Origin: an uncultured Paracoccaceae bacterium
Lineage (GTDB): Bacteria; Pseudomonadota; Alphaproteobacteria; Rhodobacterales; Rhodobacteraceae
Assembly (NCBI GenBank): GCA_947500825.1
Contig: CANMTR010000006.1
Span: forward strand, 124,001-188,000
Direction: 5' to 3'
DNA length: 64,000 bases
The notes under the pieces were generated by a model, which saw only the letters and a program-made list of their open reading frames with translations, did no database searches and had not been told where the DNA came from. Positions 37,381 to 44,990 of the stretch are shown piece after piece. The number at the start of each line of letters is the position of its first letter. The stretch's first letter is position 1. The position numbers and the translations under genes were made by a program.

Positions 37381-38191
37381 GGCCGCCGCTCCGGCCAAGA
37401 TCAACCTGACCCTGAACGTCACCGGCCGCCGCGCCGATGGCTATCACCTGCTCGACTCGCTGGTGGTCTTCGTGGATGCGGCGGACCGGGTCGCGGCCGA
37501 ACCGGCGACGGACTGGTCGCTGGAGGTCACCGGCCCCTTCGCCGCGGGGCTGGCGGGGCCCGGGAACCTGGTGCTCCGGGCGGCGCAGATGACCGACGGG
37601 CCCCCGGCGCGGATCACGCTCGACAAGCGGCTCCCCGTGGCCGCGGGGATGGGCGGAGGCTCGTCCGACGCGGCGGCCACTTGGCGCGTGCTGGCGGCAA
37701 TGGACGGCCGCCCCCTCCCCGCGAACACGGAGCGGCTGGGCGCCGATGTCCCCGTATGCGTGGACCCCCGCCCGCGCCGGATGCGGGGCGTGGGGGAAGA
37801 ATTGTCGGACGTGCCCGCCCTGCCCCCGCTGCACCTCTGCCTGGCCAACCCGGCCCGCCCCCTGTCGACGCCGGCCGTCTTCGCCGCGCTCGAGGCACGC
37901 GAGAACGCGCCGATGGGCGAGATCCCCGCGGTGCGCGACGCGGCCGCGCTGGCCGGCTGGCTCGCCGCGCAGCGCAACGACCTGGAAGCGCCCGCGCGGT
38001 CCGTCGAGCCGGCGGTGGGCGTGACCCTGTCGCGACTGGCGGCGACGGCGGGCTGCCTGCTGACGCGGATGTCGGGATCGGGGGCAACCTGCTTCGGCCT
38101 CTACGCCACGCGCACCGAGGCGGAGGCCGCGACAAGGGAGATCGCCGCGCGGCACCCCGACTGGTGGGTCCGTGCGGCCTCGACCCTCTAG
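37370..38191 (+). CDS. ispE: 4-Diphosphocytidyl-2-C-methyl-D-erythritol kinase
   Basis: A 273-aa GHMP kinase that phosphorylates CDP-ME at the 2-hydroxyl in the non-mevalonate isoprenoid pathway. Motif 1 is PAKINLTLNVTGRRADGYH (near residue 8), the ATP loop is PVAAGMGGGSSDAAA near 87-101, and the third motif is RMSGSGATCFGLY near 228-240. Length is slightly below E. coli IspE (283). An in-frame TTG two codons upstream is the alternative start. It overlaps the TPR gene, and its stop TAG shares the CTAG palindrome with the stop of the facing gene. Confidence 0.93.
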   Translation: MAAEAAAPAKINLTLNVTGRRADGYHLLDSLVVFVDAADRVAAEPATDWSLEVTGPFAAGLAGPGNLVLRAAQMTDGPPARITLDKRLPVAAGMGGGSSDAAATWRVLAAMDGRPLPANTERLGADVPVCVDPRPRRMRGVGEELSDVPALPPLHLCLANPARPLSTPAVFAALEARENAPMGEIPAVRDAAALAGWLAAQRNDLEAPARSVEPAVGVTLSRLAATAGCLLTRMSGSGATCFGLYATRTEAEAATREIAARHPDWWVRAASTL

Positions 38192-39174
38192 ACGATGCGC
38201 TCGACCACGTAATCGGCCAGGTCGGAGAGCATGTCGCGCATCTCGTGGGGCGGCAGATGCTCCAGCGCCTCCTTGGCGGTCTCGGCCCAGGCGAGCGCGG
38301 TGCGGCGCACGGAGGCCAGCGCCTCGGTTCGCTCCAGGAGCGCGGCGGCGTGCTCCAGGTCGCCCTCCTCCTGCCGGCCCTTGCCGATCGTGCGCTCCCA
38401 GAAGGCGCGGTCCTCGCCGCTGGCGCGGGCGACGGCGCGGATGATGGGCAGGGTCATCTTGCGCTCCCTGAAGTCGTCTCCGCGCCCCTTGCCCGTCCGG
38501 TCGAGCCAGTCGATCAGGTCGTCGGCCATCTGGAATGCCACGCCCAGCGCATCGCCATAGGTCCACAAGGCCCGGATCTCGGCGTCGGGCGCATCGGAGA
38601 CCACGCCGCCCACCTCGGTCGCGGCGGAGAACAGCGCCGCCGTCTTGCCGCGGACGATCTTGAGATACGTGTCCTCGGCGGCCGCGAGATCGCCCGTGGC
38701 GGTCAGTTGCAGGACCTCGCCCTCGGCGATGGTGGCGGCCGCGTTCGACAGGATGTCGAGCACCTGCAGCGAGCCCGCCTCGACCATGAGCTGGAACGAG
38801 CGCGCGAAGAGGTAGTCGCCCACCAGCACGCTGGACTTGTTGTCCCACAGCAGGTTCGCCGTCGGCCGGCCGCGGCGCTGGCCGCTCTCGTCCACCACGT
38901 CGTCGTGGAGGAGCGTCGCGGTATGGATGAACTCCACCGCGGCGGCGAGGTTGATCGCCCCGGTGCCGCGATGCCCCATCATCCGCGCGCTGGCCACGGT
39001 CAGCATGGGGCGGATGCGCTTGCCGCCGCCGCCCACCAGATGGGCCGTCACCTCCGGGATGCGGGGGGCGTTCTCGGACGCCATCCGCGCTCGGATGACC
39101 GCGTCCACCTGCGTCAACTCGTCCGCCAGCGCGCCCGCCAGCCGTTCGTGCGGTTTCGCGCCCGCCGCCATCAT
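38188..39174 (-). CDS. Long-chain polyprenyl diphosphate synthase (ubiquinone side chain)
   Basis: A 328-aa trans-prenyltransferase that extends allylic diphosphates with IPP to make the ubiquinone tail. The first aspartate-rich motif is LLHDDVVD (near residue 91-98) and the second is QMADDLIDW (near 217-225). Motif GGGGKRIRPML is near 50-60. The residues before the first DDxxD suggest a long product (C40-C50), and alphaproteobacteria use Q10, so octa-, nona- or decaprenyl synthase are all possible. ATG at 39174 follows AAAGGGGG; a second Met is adjacent. It works in the same pathway as ispE and COQ9. Confidence 0.92.
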   Translation of the reverse strand: MMAAGAKPHERLAGALADELTQVDAVIRARMASENAPRIPEVTAHLVGGGGKRIRPMLTVASARMMGHRGTGAINLAAAVEFIHTATLLHDDVVDESGQRRGRPTANLLWDNKSSVLVGDYLFARSFQLMVEAGSLQVLDILSNAAATIAEGEVLQLTATGDLAAAEDTYLKIVRGKTAALFSAATEVGGVVSDAPDAEIRALWTYGDALGVAFQMADDLIDWLDRTGKGRGDDFRERKMTLPIIRAVARASGEDRAFWERTIGKGRQEEGDLEHAAALLERTEALASVRRTALAWAETAKEALEHLPPHEMRDMLSDLADYVVERIV

Positions 39175-39216
39175 GCCCCCTTTCCCCCGGCGCGCGGGGC
39201 CGCTACGTCGCCGGGC

Positions 39217-39432
39217 ATGAGGGAACTCATGCGCTCGAACGATCCCACGGCCATCGCTTTCGCCAAGGCGCTTCTGTCCGGCGAGGGGATAGAGGTGTTC
39301 GAACTGGACGTCCATACGAGCGTGATCGAAGGATCCATCGGCATCCTCCCGCGACGCCTGATGGTCGCGGACCGGGACCATTTCCGCGCCGCCGCGGCCT
39401 TGCGGGACAACGATGTCGACCTCGGACGATGA
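39217..39432 (+). CDS. DUF2007 domain protein
   Basis: A 71-aa protein. RSNDPTAIAFAKALLSGEGI followed by FELDVHTSVIEGSIGILPRRLMV matches the DUF2007 pattern (small signal-transducing/Zn-ribbon relatives lacking the Cys). Function unknown. The ATG at 39217 fits the family N-terminus; ATG 39229 is possible. It overlaps the methyltransferase gene by 20 bases and is divergent from the prenyl synthase. Confidence 0.75.
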   Translation: MRELMRSNDPTAIAFAKALLSGEGIEVFELDVHTSVIEGSIGILPRRLMVADRDHFRAAAALRDNDVDLGR

Positions 39433-40168
39433 CCTGACGCGCGACGCCTTCCTCGGCGGCCGCCTGCACCTGCGCCAGCCTTGCGAAGGATACCGCGCCG
39501 GCATCGACCCGGTGCTGCTGGCCGCCGCGGTGGAGGCGCGGGCCGGGCAGTCAGTCCTGGATCTCGGGACCGGGGCGGGCACTGCGCTTCTGTGCCTGGG
39601 CGCGCGGATCGCGGGTCTGGAGCTGACCGGGCTCGAAGTGCAGCCGCGCTATGCCGACCTGGCGCGGCGCAACGCCGCGGAGAACGGCATTCCCGCCCGG
39701 ATCGTCACCGGAGACGCGGGCCGGATGCCCGCCGAGCTGAAGGCGCGCGCCTTCGACCGGGTGATCGCCAACCCGCCCTATTTCGACCGTAGCCGCGGCA
39801 CCCGCGCCCGCGACCCCGAGCGAGAGATGGCCCTCGGCGGGGCGCTGGACCTCGACGGATGGGTGGAGGCCGGGGCACGCAGGCTGGCGCCCAAGGGGCG
39901 CATGACGGTGATCCAGCGGGCCGACCGCCTGCCGGAACTGATGGGCGCCATGGCCGCGCGCCTGGGCAGCCTGCGCCTGCGCCCCGTGGCCCCGCGGGCG
40001 GGGCGGGACGCGATCCTGGTGCTGCTGGAGGGCGTGAAGGGCGGTCGCGGGCCCGCCCGCCTGGAGGCTCCGCTCATCCTGCACGGCCCCGGAGCCCATG
40101 CGGGCGACGGCGACGACTATGCCGAGGAGGCCCGAGCGATCCTGCGCCGGGGAGAGCCGCTCGCGTAA
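39413..40168 (+). CDS. N6-adenine/tRNA1(Val) methyltransferase-like protein
   Basis: A 251-aa class I SAM-dependent methyltransferase. The SAM loop is VLDLGTGAGTALLCLG (about 46-61), and the NPPY motif in RVIANPPYFDRS (about 119-130) is typical of N6-adenine or glutamine methyltransferases. The overall layout, including RQPCEGYRAGIDPVLLAAAV at the start, fits the TrmN6/YfiC group that modifies tRNA1(Val) A37; an uncharacterised substrate is possible. It is translated with the DUF2007 gene. Confidence 0.82.
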   Translation: MSTSDDDLTRDAFLGGRLHLRQPCEGYRAGIDPVLLAAAVEARAGQSVLDLGTGAGTALLCLGARIAGLELTGLEVQPRYADLARRNAAENGIPARIVTGDAGRMPAELKARAFDRVIANPPYFDRSRGTRARDPEREMALGGALDLDGWVEAGARRLAPKGRMTVIQRADRLPELMGAMAARLGSLRLRPVAPRAGRDAILVLLEGVKGGRGPARLEAPLILHGPGAHAGDGDDYAEEARAILRRGEPLA

Positions 40169-40273
40169 TTTCCGGGCACCCAGGCGCGTTCGTTGCGACT
40201 TTTCGTAACCGGAAGATGACAGAATGCGAAACGATGCTTACTTTCGAAGTATCGGCATCATCGGAGGTGACGC

Positions 40274-40438
40274 ATGTCAGTGACGTCTCATGTTCAGGAA
40301 CTGCAGAAGAAGCATCAGGCCCTCTCGGCCCAGGTGGAGGCGGCGGAACGCAGCCCCTCCAGCGACGAGCTGGAGATCCGGCAGATGAAGCGCCAGAAGC
40401 TTCGCCTGAAAGAGCAGATCCAGCGTCTGGGACACTAG
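40274..40438 (+). CDS. DUF465/YdcH-type small coiled-coil protein
   Basis: A 54-aa protein, VTSHVQELQKKHQALSAQVE followed by DELEIRQMKRQKLRLKEQIQRL, which is the single coiled-coil DUF465 (YdcH) pattern. Function unknown. GGAGGTGACGC is a strong ribosome-binding site right before the ATG. It has a 105-base leader without a gene and a strong terminator downstream, so it is likely an independent transcript. Confidence 0.85.
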   Translation: MSVTSHVQELQKKHQALSAQVEAAERSPSSDELEIRQMKRQKLRLKEQIQRLGH

Positions 40439-40463
40439 ACGCACGCATGACCCCGAAACGGGG

Positions 40464-40495
40464 ACGGGCCGGCTCGAAGGAGCCGGCCCGTTTTC
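40464..40495. terminator. Strong bidirectional intrinsic terminator
   Basis: ACGGGCCGGCTC (40464-40475) and GAGCCGGCCCGT (40480-40491) form a perfect 12-bp stem with loop GAAG, followed by TTTTCG. It serves the DUF465 gene, and possibly phaB arriving from the other side. Confidence 0.9.
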
Positions 40496-40511
40496 GTTCG
40501 TGCGACGCATA

Positions 40512-41234
40512 TCAGGGGAAGTACTGGCCGCCGTTCGCGCTGATCGTGGCGCCGGTGATGAAGCCGGCATCGTCGGAAACCAGGAAGGACACGCAGCGCG
40601 CGATCTCCTCTGGCTCGCCCAGGCGACCGACGGGGATCTGGCTGACGATCTGGTCGCGAACCTTCTCGGGCACCTTCATGACCATGTCGGTGGCGATGTA
40701 GCCCGGGCACACGGCGTTGACGGTGATGCCCTTGGACGCCCCCTCGGAGGCCAGCGTCTTGGTAAAGCCCAGGTCACCCGCCTTGGAGGCGGCATAGTTG
40801 GCCTGGCCGAACTGGCCCTTCTGCCCGTTGATGGAGCTGATCGTCACCACGCGTCCGAAGCCGCGCTCGCGCATTCCCTTCCAGACGTTGTGGGTCATGT
40901 TGAACACGCCCGTCAGGTTGGTGCCGATGACCGAGTTCCACTGGTCGGGCGTCATCTTGTGGAACGGCGCGTCGGCGGTGATGCCGGCGTTGTTCACCAG
41001 GATCTCCACCGGGCCCATCTTGCCCTCGACCTCCTCGATGCCCGCCTTGCAGGCCTCGTAGTCGGAGACGTCGAACTTGAAGGTCTGGATGCCGGTCTCG
41101 TCGGTGAATTTCTTCGCCGCCTCGTCGTTGCCGCCGTAGGTGGCCGCGACGTCGTGCCCGGCCTCCTTCAGGCTCTTGGCGATGGCCGCGCCGATACCCC
41201 GGGTGCCCCCCGTCACGATTGCCACTCGTCCCAT
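40512..41234 (-). CDS. phaB: Acetoacetyl-CoA reductase (PHB synthesis)
   Basis: A 240-aa short-chain dehydrogenase that reduces acetoacetyl-CoA to (R)-3-hydroxybutyryl-CoA with NADPH. Cofactor loop TGGTRGIG (about 8-15), NNAGIT near 86, and the catalytic Ser (ISSINGQKGQFGQ) and YAASK (near 148-152) are all present. The GQFGQANYAASKAG segment and C-terminus FITGATISANGGQYFP are characteristic of PhaB. Its RBS AGGAGGA precedes the ATG at 41234. It is the last gene of the phaA-patatin-phaB group. Confidence 0.95.
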   Translation of the reverse strand: MGRVAIVTGGTRGIGAAIAKSLKEAGHDVAATYGGNDEAAKKFTDETGIQTFKFDVSDYEACKAGIEEVEGKMGPVEILVNNAGITADAPFHKMTPDQWNSVIGTNLTGVFNMTHNVWKGMRERGFGRVVTISSINGQKGQFGQANYAASKAGDLGFTKTLASEGASKGITVNAVCPGYIATDMVMKVPEKVRDQIVSQIPVGRLGEPEEIARCVSFLVSDDAGFITGATISANGGQYFP

Positions 41235-41251
41235 GTTGTCCTCCTCCTCGG

Positions 41252-42103
41252 TCAATCTTTGCTTATGTTGTCGATGTCCGCCAGGAACCGGCGGGCATCC
41301 TCCTCGCCCAGATCCCAGGTCAGCCGGAGCTTGTCGGGATCGGTGAAGTCGATCTTGTCGGCCGGCACCTCCTGGGAGGGCTGGACGTAGGTGCGCCCCT
41401 CGGCCTTCGGCAGGTTGCGGAAGGTCTTGGTCAGCAGGATCAGCGTGTTGCCCCGATCCGGCTCGGGCATCGGGGCCTGGTCCGCCATGCCTGCGTCGAT
41501 CGCCGGCGCCCCCTCCCAGTCGGGCGGGTCGAAGGCCGGCGGTATCGTGGCCGCGGCACAGATCAGGTCGGTCAGGTGGTGATCCCGCGCGGCCTGGTTG
41601 GCGTCCACCAGCTCTTCGGTCAGGCCCATATTCTGGGCCCATTCGAGATGCGGGGTGGAGCGCACCGCACAATCCGCGACATAGACGAGCGTCATAGCCG
41701 TGCCCGTAAGGCGCTTCCAGTCGTGATCCGGCGGACGCGCGATCAGCGCCTGGAGCTGCGGGCCCTCGGCGATCTGGCGCCGCGCCTCCTCGTCGCCGAA
41801 ACACTTCTCGATGATGTCGCGATAGATGAGCTGGTGCGGCGAGCGACCGGGTTCGCCGTCGAACGGCTCGTGCAGGGGCAGGTTGCGGTCGTGCTCGGCG
41901 AAATGCTCGATGAAGGAATCGCGCACCCGGGTGCCGCGATGGGTGACGAACCCGCAGGCCGAGCAGACGCCGCCGGACACGCTGGTGATCCGGGCAGGGT
42001 CGATGGGAAGATGATCCCCGAGGACATGCATGAAGCCGCCCTGCCACATGCAGCGCGTGCCTCCCCCGGAGAAGACGAGTTGATCGTAGGCGGTGTCTGT
42101 CAT
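41252..42103 (-). CDS. Patatin-like protein in the PHB locus
   Basis: A 283-aa protein with patatin-fold hallmarks: the oxyanion-hole segment FSGGGTRCMWQGGFM (about 11-25) and, 25 residues later, a nucleophile-elbow region VSGGVCSACGF. The elbow is unusual: around the candidate serine it reads V-C-S-A-C instead of Gly-x-Ser-x-Gly. The later catalytic region PAIDAGMADQAPM has Asp in a DAG rather than DGG/DGA context. It lies between phaB (18 bases) and phaA (40 bases) on the same strand, so it is in the PHB operon. It could be an acyl hydrolase acting at PHB granules, or an inactive family member. Confidence 0.7.
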   Translation of the reverse strand: MTDTAYDQLVFSGGGTRCMWQGGFMHVLGDHLPIDPARITSVSGGVCSACGFVTHRGTRVRDSFIEHFAEHDRNLPLHEPFDGEPGRSPHQLIYRDIIEKCFGDEEARRQIAEGPQLQALIARPPDHDWKRLTGTAMTLVYVADCAVRSTPHLEWAQNMGLTEELVDANQAARDHHLTDLICAAATIPPAFDPPDWEGAPAIDAGMADQAPMPEPDRGNTLILLTKTFRNLPKAEGRTYVQPSQEVPADKIDFTDPDKLRLTWDLGEEDARRFLADIDNISKD

Positions 42104-42143
42104 GATCGGCGGGCCGCGCCGACGAAGCGCGGCCCTCGGTCCG

Positions 42144-43319
42144 TCACGCGCGCTCGACGCACATGGCGACGCCCATGCCGCCGCCGATGCACAGCGTGGC
42201 GAGGCCCTTCTTGGCGTCGCGCTTCTGCATCTCGAACAGGAGCGTGTTGAATATGCGCGCTCCGGACGCCCCGATCGGGTGGCCGATGGCGATGGCGCCG
42301 CCGTTCACGTTCACGATCTCGGGGTCCCAGCCCATGTCCTTGTTCACGGCGCAGGCCTGGGCGGCGAAGGCCTCGTTCGCCTCCACGAGGTCCAGGTCAC
42401 CGGGCTTCCAGCCGGCCTTCTCCAGCGCCTTGCGGCTGGCGCCGATGGGGCCCGTGCCCATGATCGAGGGGTCGAGGCCCACGGTGGCGTAGCTGACGAT
42501 CCGCGCCATGGGGGTGATGCCGCGCTTCTGGGCTTCCTCAGCCGACATCAGCAGGACGCCGGCGGCGCCGTCGTTGATGCCGCTGGCGTTGCCGGCGGTG
42601 ACCGAGCCGTCCTTGGCGAAGGCCGGACGCAGCTTGCCCATGCCCTCGGCGCTGGCGCCCTCGCGGATGTGCTCGTCCTTGTCGACGGTCACGTCGCCCT
42701 TCTTCGTGGAGTAGGTGTAGGGGACGATCTCGTCGGCGAAGCGGCCGCTCTCGCGGGCCTTCTCGGCGTTGTTGTGCGACCGGGCGGCGAACTTGTCCTG
42801 CTCGTCGCGGCTGATCTGCCACTTCTCGGCCACGTTCTCGGCCGTCTGGCCCATGTGATAGCCGTTGAACGCGTCCCACAGCCCGTCGCGGATCATGGAA
42901 TCGACGAACTTCAGGTCGCCCATCTTGTGGCCCTTGCGCAGGTTCGCCACGTGGGGGGCCATCGACATGTTCTCCTGCCCGCCGGCGGCGACGATGGCCG
43001 CGTCCCCGAGCTGGATGTGCTGGGCGGCGAGCGCCACGGCGCGCAGGCCCGACCCACAGACCTGGTTGATCCCCCAGGCGGCCGATTCGATGGGCAGGCC
43101 CGCGTTGATATGCGCCTGGCGGGCGGGGTTCTGGCCCTGCCCGGCGGTCAGGACCTGACCCAGGATCGTCTCGCTGACATCGGACTTGTCGATGCCCGCG
43201 CGCTCCACAAGCGCCTCGAGCACCCGTGCGCCGAGGTCGTGCGCCGGCACGTCGGCGAACGAGCCACCGAATGTCCCCACGGCAGTCCGCGCAGCAGATG
43301 CGATTACGACGTTCGTCAT
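42144..43319 (-). CDS. phaA: Acetyl-CoA C-acetyltransferase (PHB synthesis)
   Basis: A 391-aa biosynthetic thiolase that condenses two acetyl-CoA to acetoacetyl-CoA. Nucleophile Cys in [14 protein letters not shown] (near residue 88), His in [15 protein letters not shown] (near 347) and Cys in [10 protein letters not shown] near the C-terminus are intact. Sequence and length match PhaA. ATG 43319 gives the normal N-terminus [15 protein letters not shown]; the 18-residue upstream extension is doubtful. First gene of phaA-patatin-phaB, downstream of an EAL-domain gene on the same strand. Confidence 0.95.
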   Translation of the reverse strand: MTNVVIASAARTAVGTFGGSFADVPAHDLGARVLEALVERAGIDKSDVSETILGQVLTAGQGQNPARQAHINAGLPIESAAWGINQVCGSGLRAVALAAQHIQLGDAAIVAAGGQENMSMAPHVANLRKGHKMGDLKFVDSMIRDGLWDAFNGYHMGQTAENVAEKWQISRDEQDKFAARSHNNAEKARESGRFADEIVPYTYSTKKGDVTVDKDEHIREGASAEGMGKLRPAFAKDGSVTAGNASGINDGAAGVLLMSAEEAQKRGITPMARIVSYATVGLDPSIMGTGPIGASRKALEKAGWKPGDLDLVEANEAFAAQACAVNKDMGWDPEIVNVNGGAIAIGHPIGASGARIFNTLLFEMQKRDAKKGLATLCIGGGMGVAMCVERA

Positions 43320-43424
43320 GCTATCCCCTCCAATTACCCCGGTGCCGCGGCTCGCCGCCGCACCATCGTGCATCGGAGGTGACTATAATGCGCCCGGCAG
43401 GCAAGGCCACCCGGCGCGAAACGA

Positions 43425-44270
43425 TCAGGCGCTTCGCCCGATCGCGCAGTCGCGCCATTCGGGCAGGAGCGTGGGCCGCGCGAAGAGGTAGCCCTGCAGG
43501 CAATCGACCCCGATCCTGGCCAGCGCCTCCGCGTCCTCGGCCGTCTCGACACGCTCGGCCACGGTCATCATCTCGAAATGTGCCGCGATGGACACGATCG
43601 CCGCGATCAGGGCGCGGTTGTCGGGATTGGCGGCGGCATCGCCGCACAGGGCCCCGTCGATCTTGAGGATGTCGAAGCGAAAATCCCGCAGGTGGCGCAT
43701 GGAAGTGTATCCGGCGCCGAAATCGTCCACGGCGATGGCGATGCCGCGCTCCTGCATCCGGGCGATGAAGGCGCCGACCTCGTCGGGTTGGGTGATCGCG
43801 GAGCTTTCGGTGAGCTCGAGGATCAGGCGCTCGGCCACGGTGGGGTCCGCCGCAAGGCCAGCGTCGAGCGCGGCCATCCAGCTCGGATCGCCGATGGTGC
43901 GCACCGACAGGTTGATCGACAGGCGAAGCTGCGCCCGTTCGGCCAGCGCCTGCAGACCGTAGCTCAGCGCCATGGCGTCGATGCGCCGGCCCAGCGCCGT
44001 CTCCTCGACCTCGGCGATGAAATCGCAGGCGGGAATGACGCGCCCGGAGCGGTCGAGGACCCGGATCAGACCCTCGTAGAAGGCCGGGTTGCGGCCGGAA
44101 CCGGCGACCATGATGGGCTGGTAGGCAAGCCGGACGCGGCCCGCGGCGACGGCCTCCTCCACCATCGCCACGGCGCCTTCGGGACGCTGGCCGAGGTCGG
44201 TGGCGGCCGGGCTCCGGGCGGATCGGGGACCGGTGGGAGAGGGTCCAGTGTCGCGGTCGGCCATTGCCAT
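43425..44270 (-). CDS. EAL-domain cyclic-di-GMP phosphodiesterase
   Basis: A 281-aa stand-alone EAL protein. The signature metal ligand lies in YEGLIRV (EGL variant of EAL, near residue 65), with Asn in SINLS, Glu in LELTESS, the Asp pair in VDDFGAGYTSMRHL, Lys in ILKIDG and Glu in AERVET. All catalytic residues seem present, so it is probably an active phosphodiesterase that hydrolyses c-di-GMP to pGpG. No sensor, GGDEF or membrane domain is attached. It is encoded 105 bases upstream of phaA on the same strand; any link between c-di-GMP and PHB is speculative. Confidence 0.87.
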   Translation of the reverse strand: MAMADRDTGPSPTGPRSARSPAATDLGQRPEGAVAMVEEAVAAGRVRLAYQPIMVAGSGRNPAFYEGLIRVLDRSGRVIPACDFIAEVEETALGRRIDAMALSYGLQALAERAQLRLSINLSVRTIGDPSWMAALDAGLAADPTVAERLILELTESSAITQPDEVGAFIARMQERGIAIAVDDFGAGYTSMRHLRDFRFDILKIDGALCGDAAANPDNRALIAAIVSIAAHFEMMTVAERVETAEDAEALARIGVDCLQGYLFARPTLLPEWRDCAIGRSA

Positions 44271-44355
44271 CTCCGTTGTCTGCGGGGACGTTGTGGGCGG
44301 GGGGCGCTAAGAACCCGTAAAATCCGCAATTCGACCCAAAAGAGAAGGGCTTTCG

Positions 44356-44928
44356 ATGCCAGACAGGTGCCCCTGGTGCGGCGACGATCCGCTTTACGTC
44401 GCCTATCACGACACCGAATGGGGCGTGCCCGAAACGGATGCGCGGGCCCTGTGGGAAAAGCTGATTTTGGACGGGTTCCAGGCGGGGCTGTCCTGGCTGA
44501 CGATCCTGCGCAAGCGAGAGGCGTTTCGCGCAGCCTTCGAGGGGTTCGACCCCGAAAGGATCGCGGGCTGGGGCGAGGCGGACGTGGCCCGGCTGCTGCA
44601 GGACCCGGGCATCGTGCGCCACCGCGGCAAGATCGAGGCCGCCATCGGCAACGCCCGCGCCTTCCTGGAGATCGAGGCGCGGGAGGGATTCGCGGAACTG
44701 ACCTGGGTCTCGGTGGAGGGCGCGACGCGCTCTCCGGGCTACGAGCGGATGGCGGAGGTTCCCACCCAGTCCCCCGAATCGCGGGCGCTGTCGGCGGCGC
44801 TCAAGGCGCGAGGAATGCGGTTCTGCGGACCGACCATCGTGCAGGCCTGGATGGAGGCCTGCGGGGTGTGGAACCACCACCTCGCGGGATGCTTCCGCCA
44901 CGATGCGGTCGCACGGATGGCCCGATAG
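44356..44928 (+). CDS. tag: DNA-3-methyladenine glycosylase I
   Basis: A 190-aa base-excision repair glycosylase that releases 3-methyladenine. Start DRCPWCGDDPLYVAYHDTEWG contains the zinc Cys and His, and the C-terminal WNHHLAGCFRHD supplies the other His and Cys; the helix-hairpin-helix region lies in between. Length equals that of Tag (187-190). The ATG has AGAGAAGGG upstream. It is divergent from the EAL gene. Confidence 0.95.
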   Translation: MPDRCPWCGDDPLYVAYHDTEWGVPETDARALWEKLILDGFQAGLSWLTILRKREAFRAAFEGFDPERIAGWGEADVARLLQDPGIVRHRGKIEAAIGNARAFLEIEAREGFAELTWVSVEGATRSPGYERMAEVPTQSPESRALSAALKARGMRFCGPTIVQAWMEACGVWNHHLAGCFRHDAVARMAR

Positions 44929-44990
44929 GAACGGGCGCGCGACGGGGAACGTTGACGCCAAATGGATTGATCGCAGGAGAGGAAATCCGG

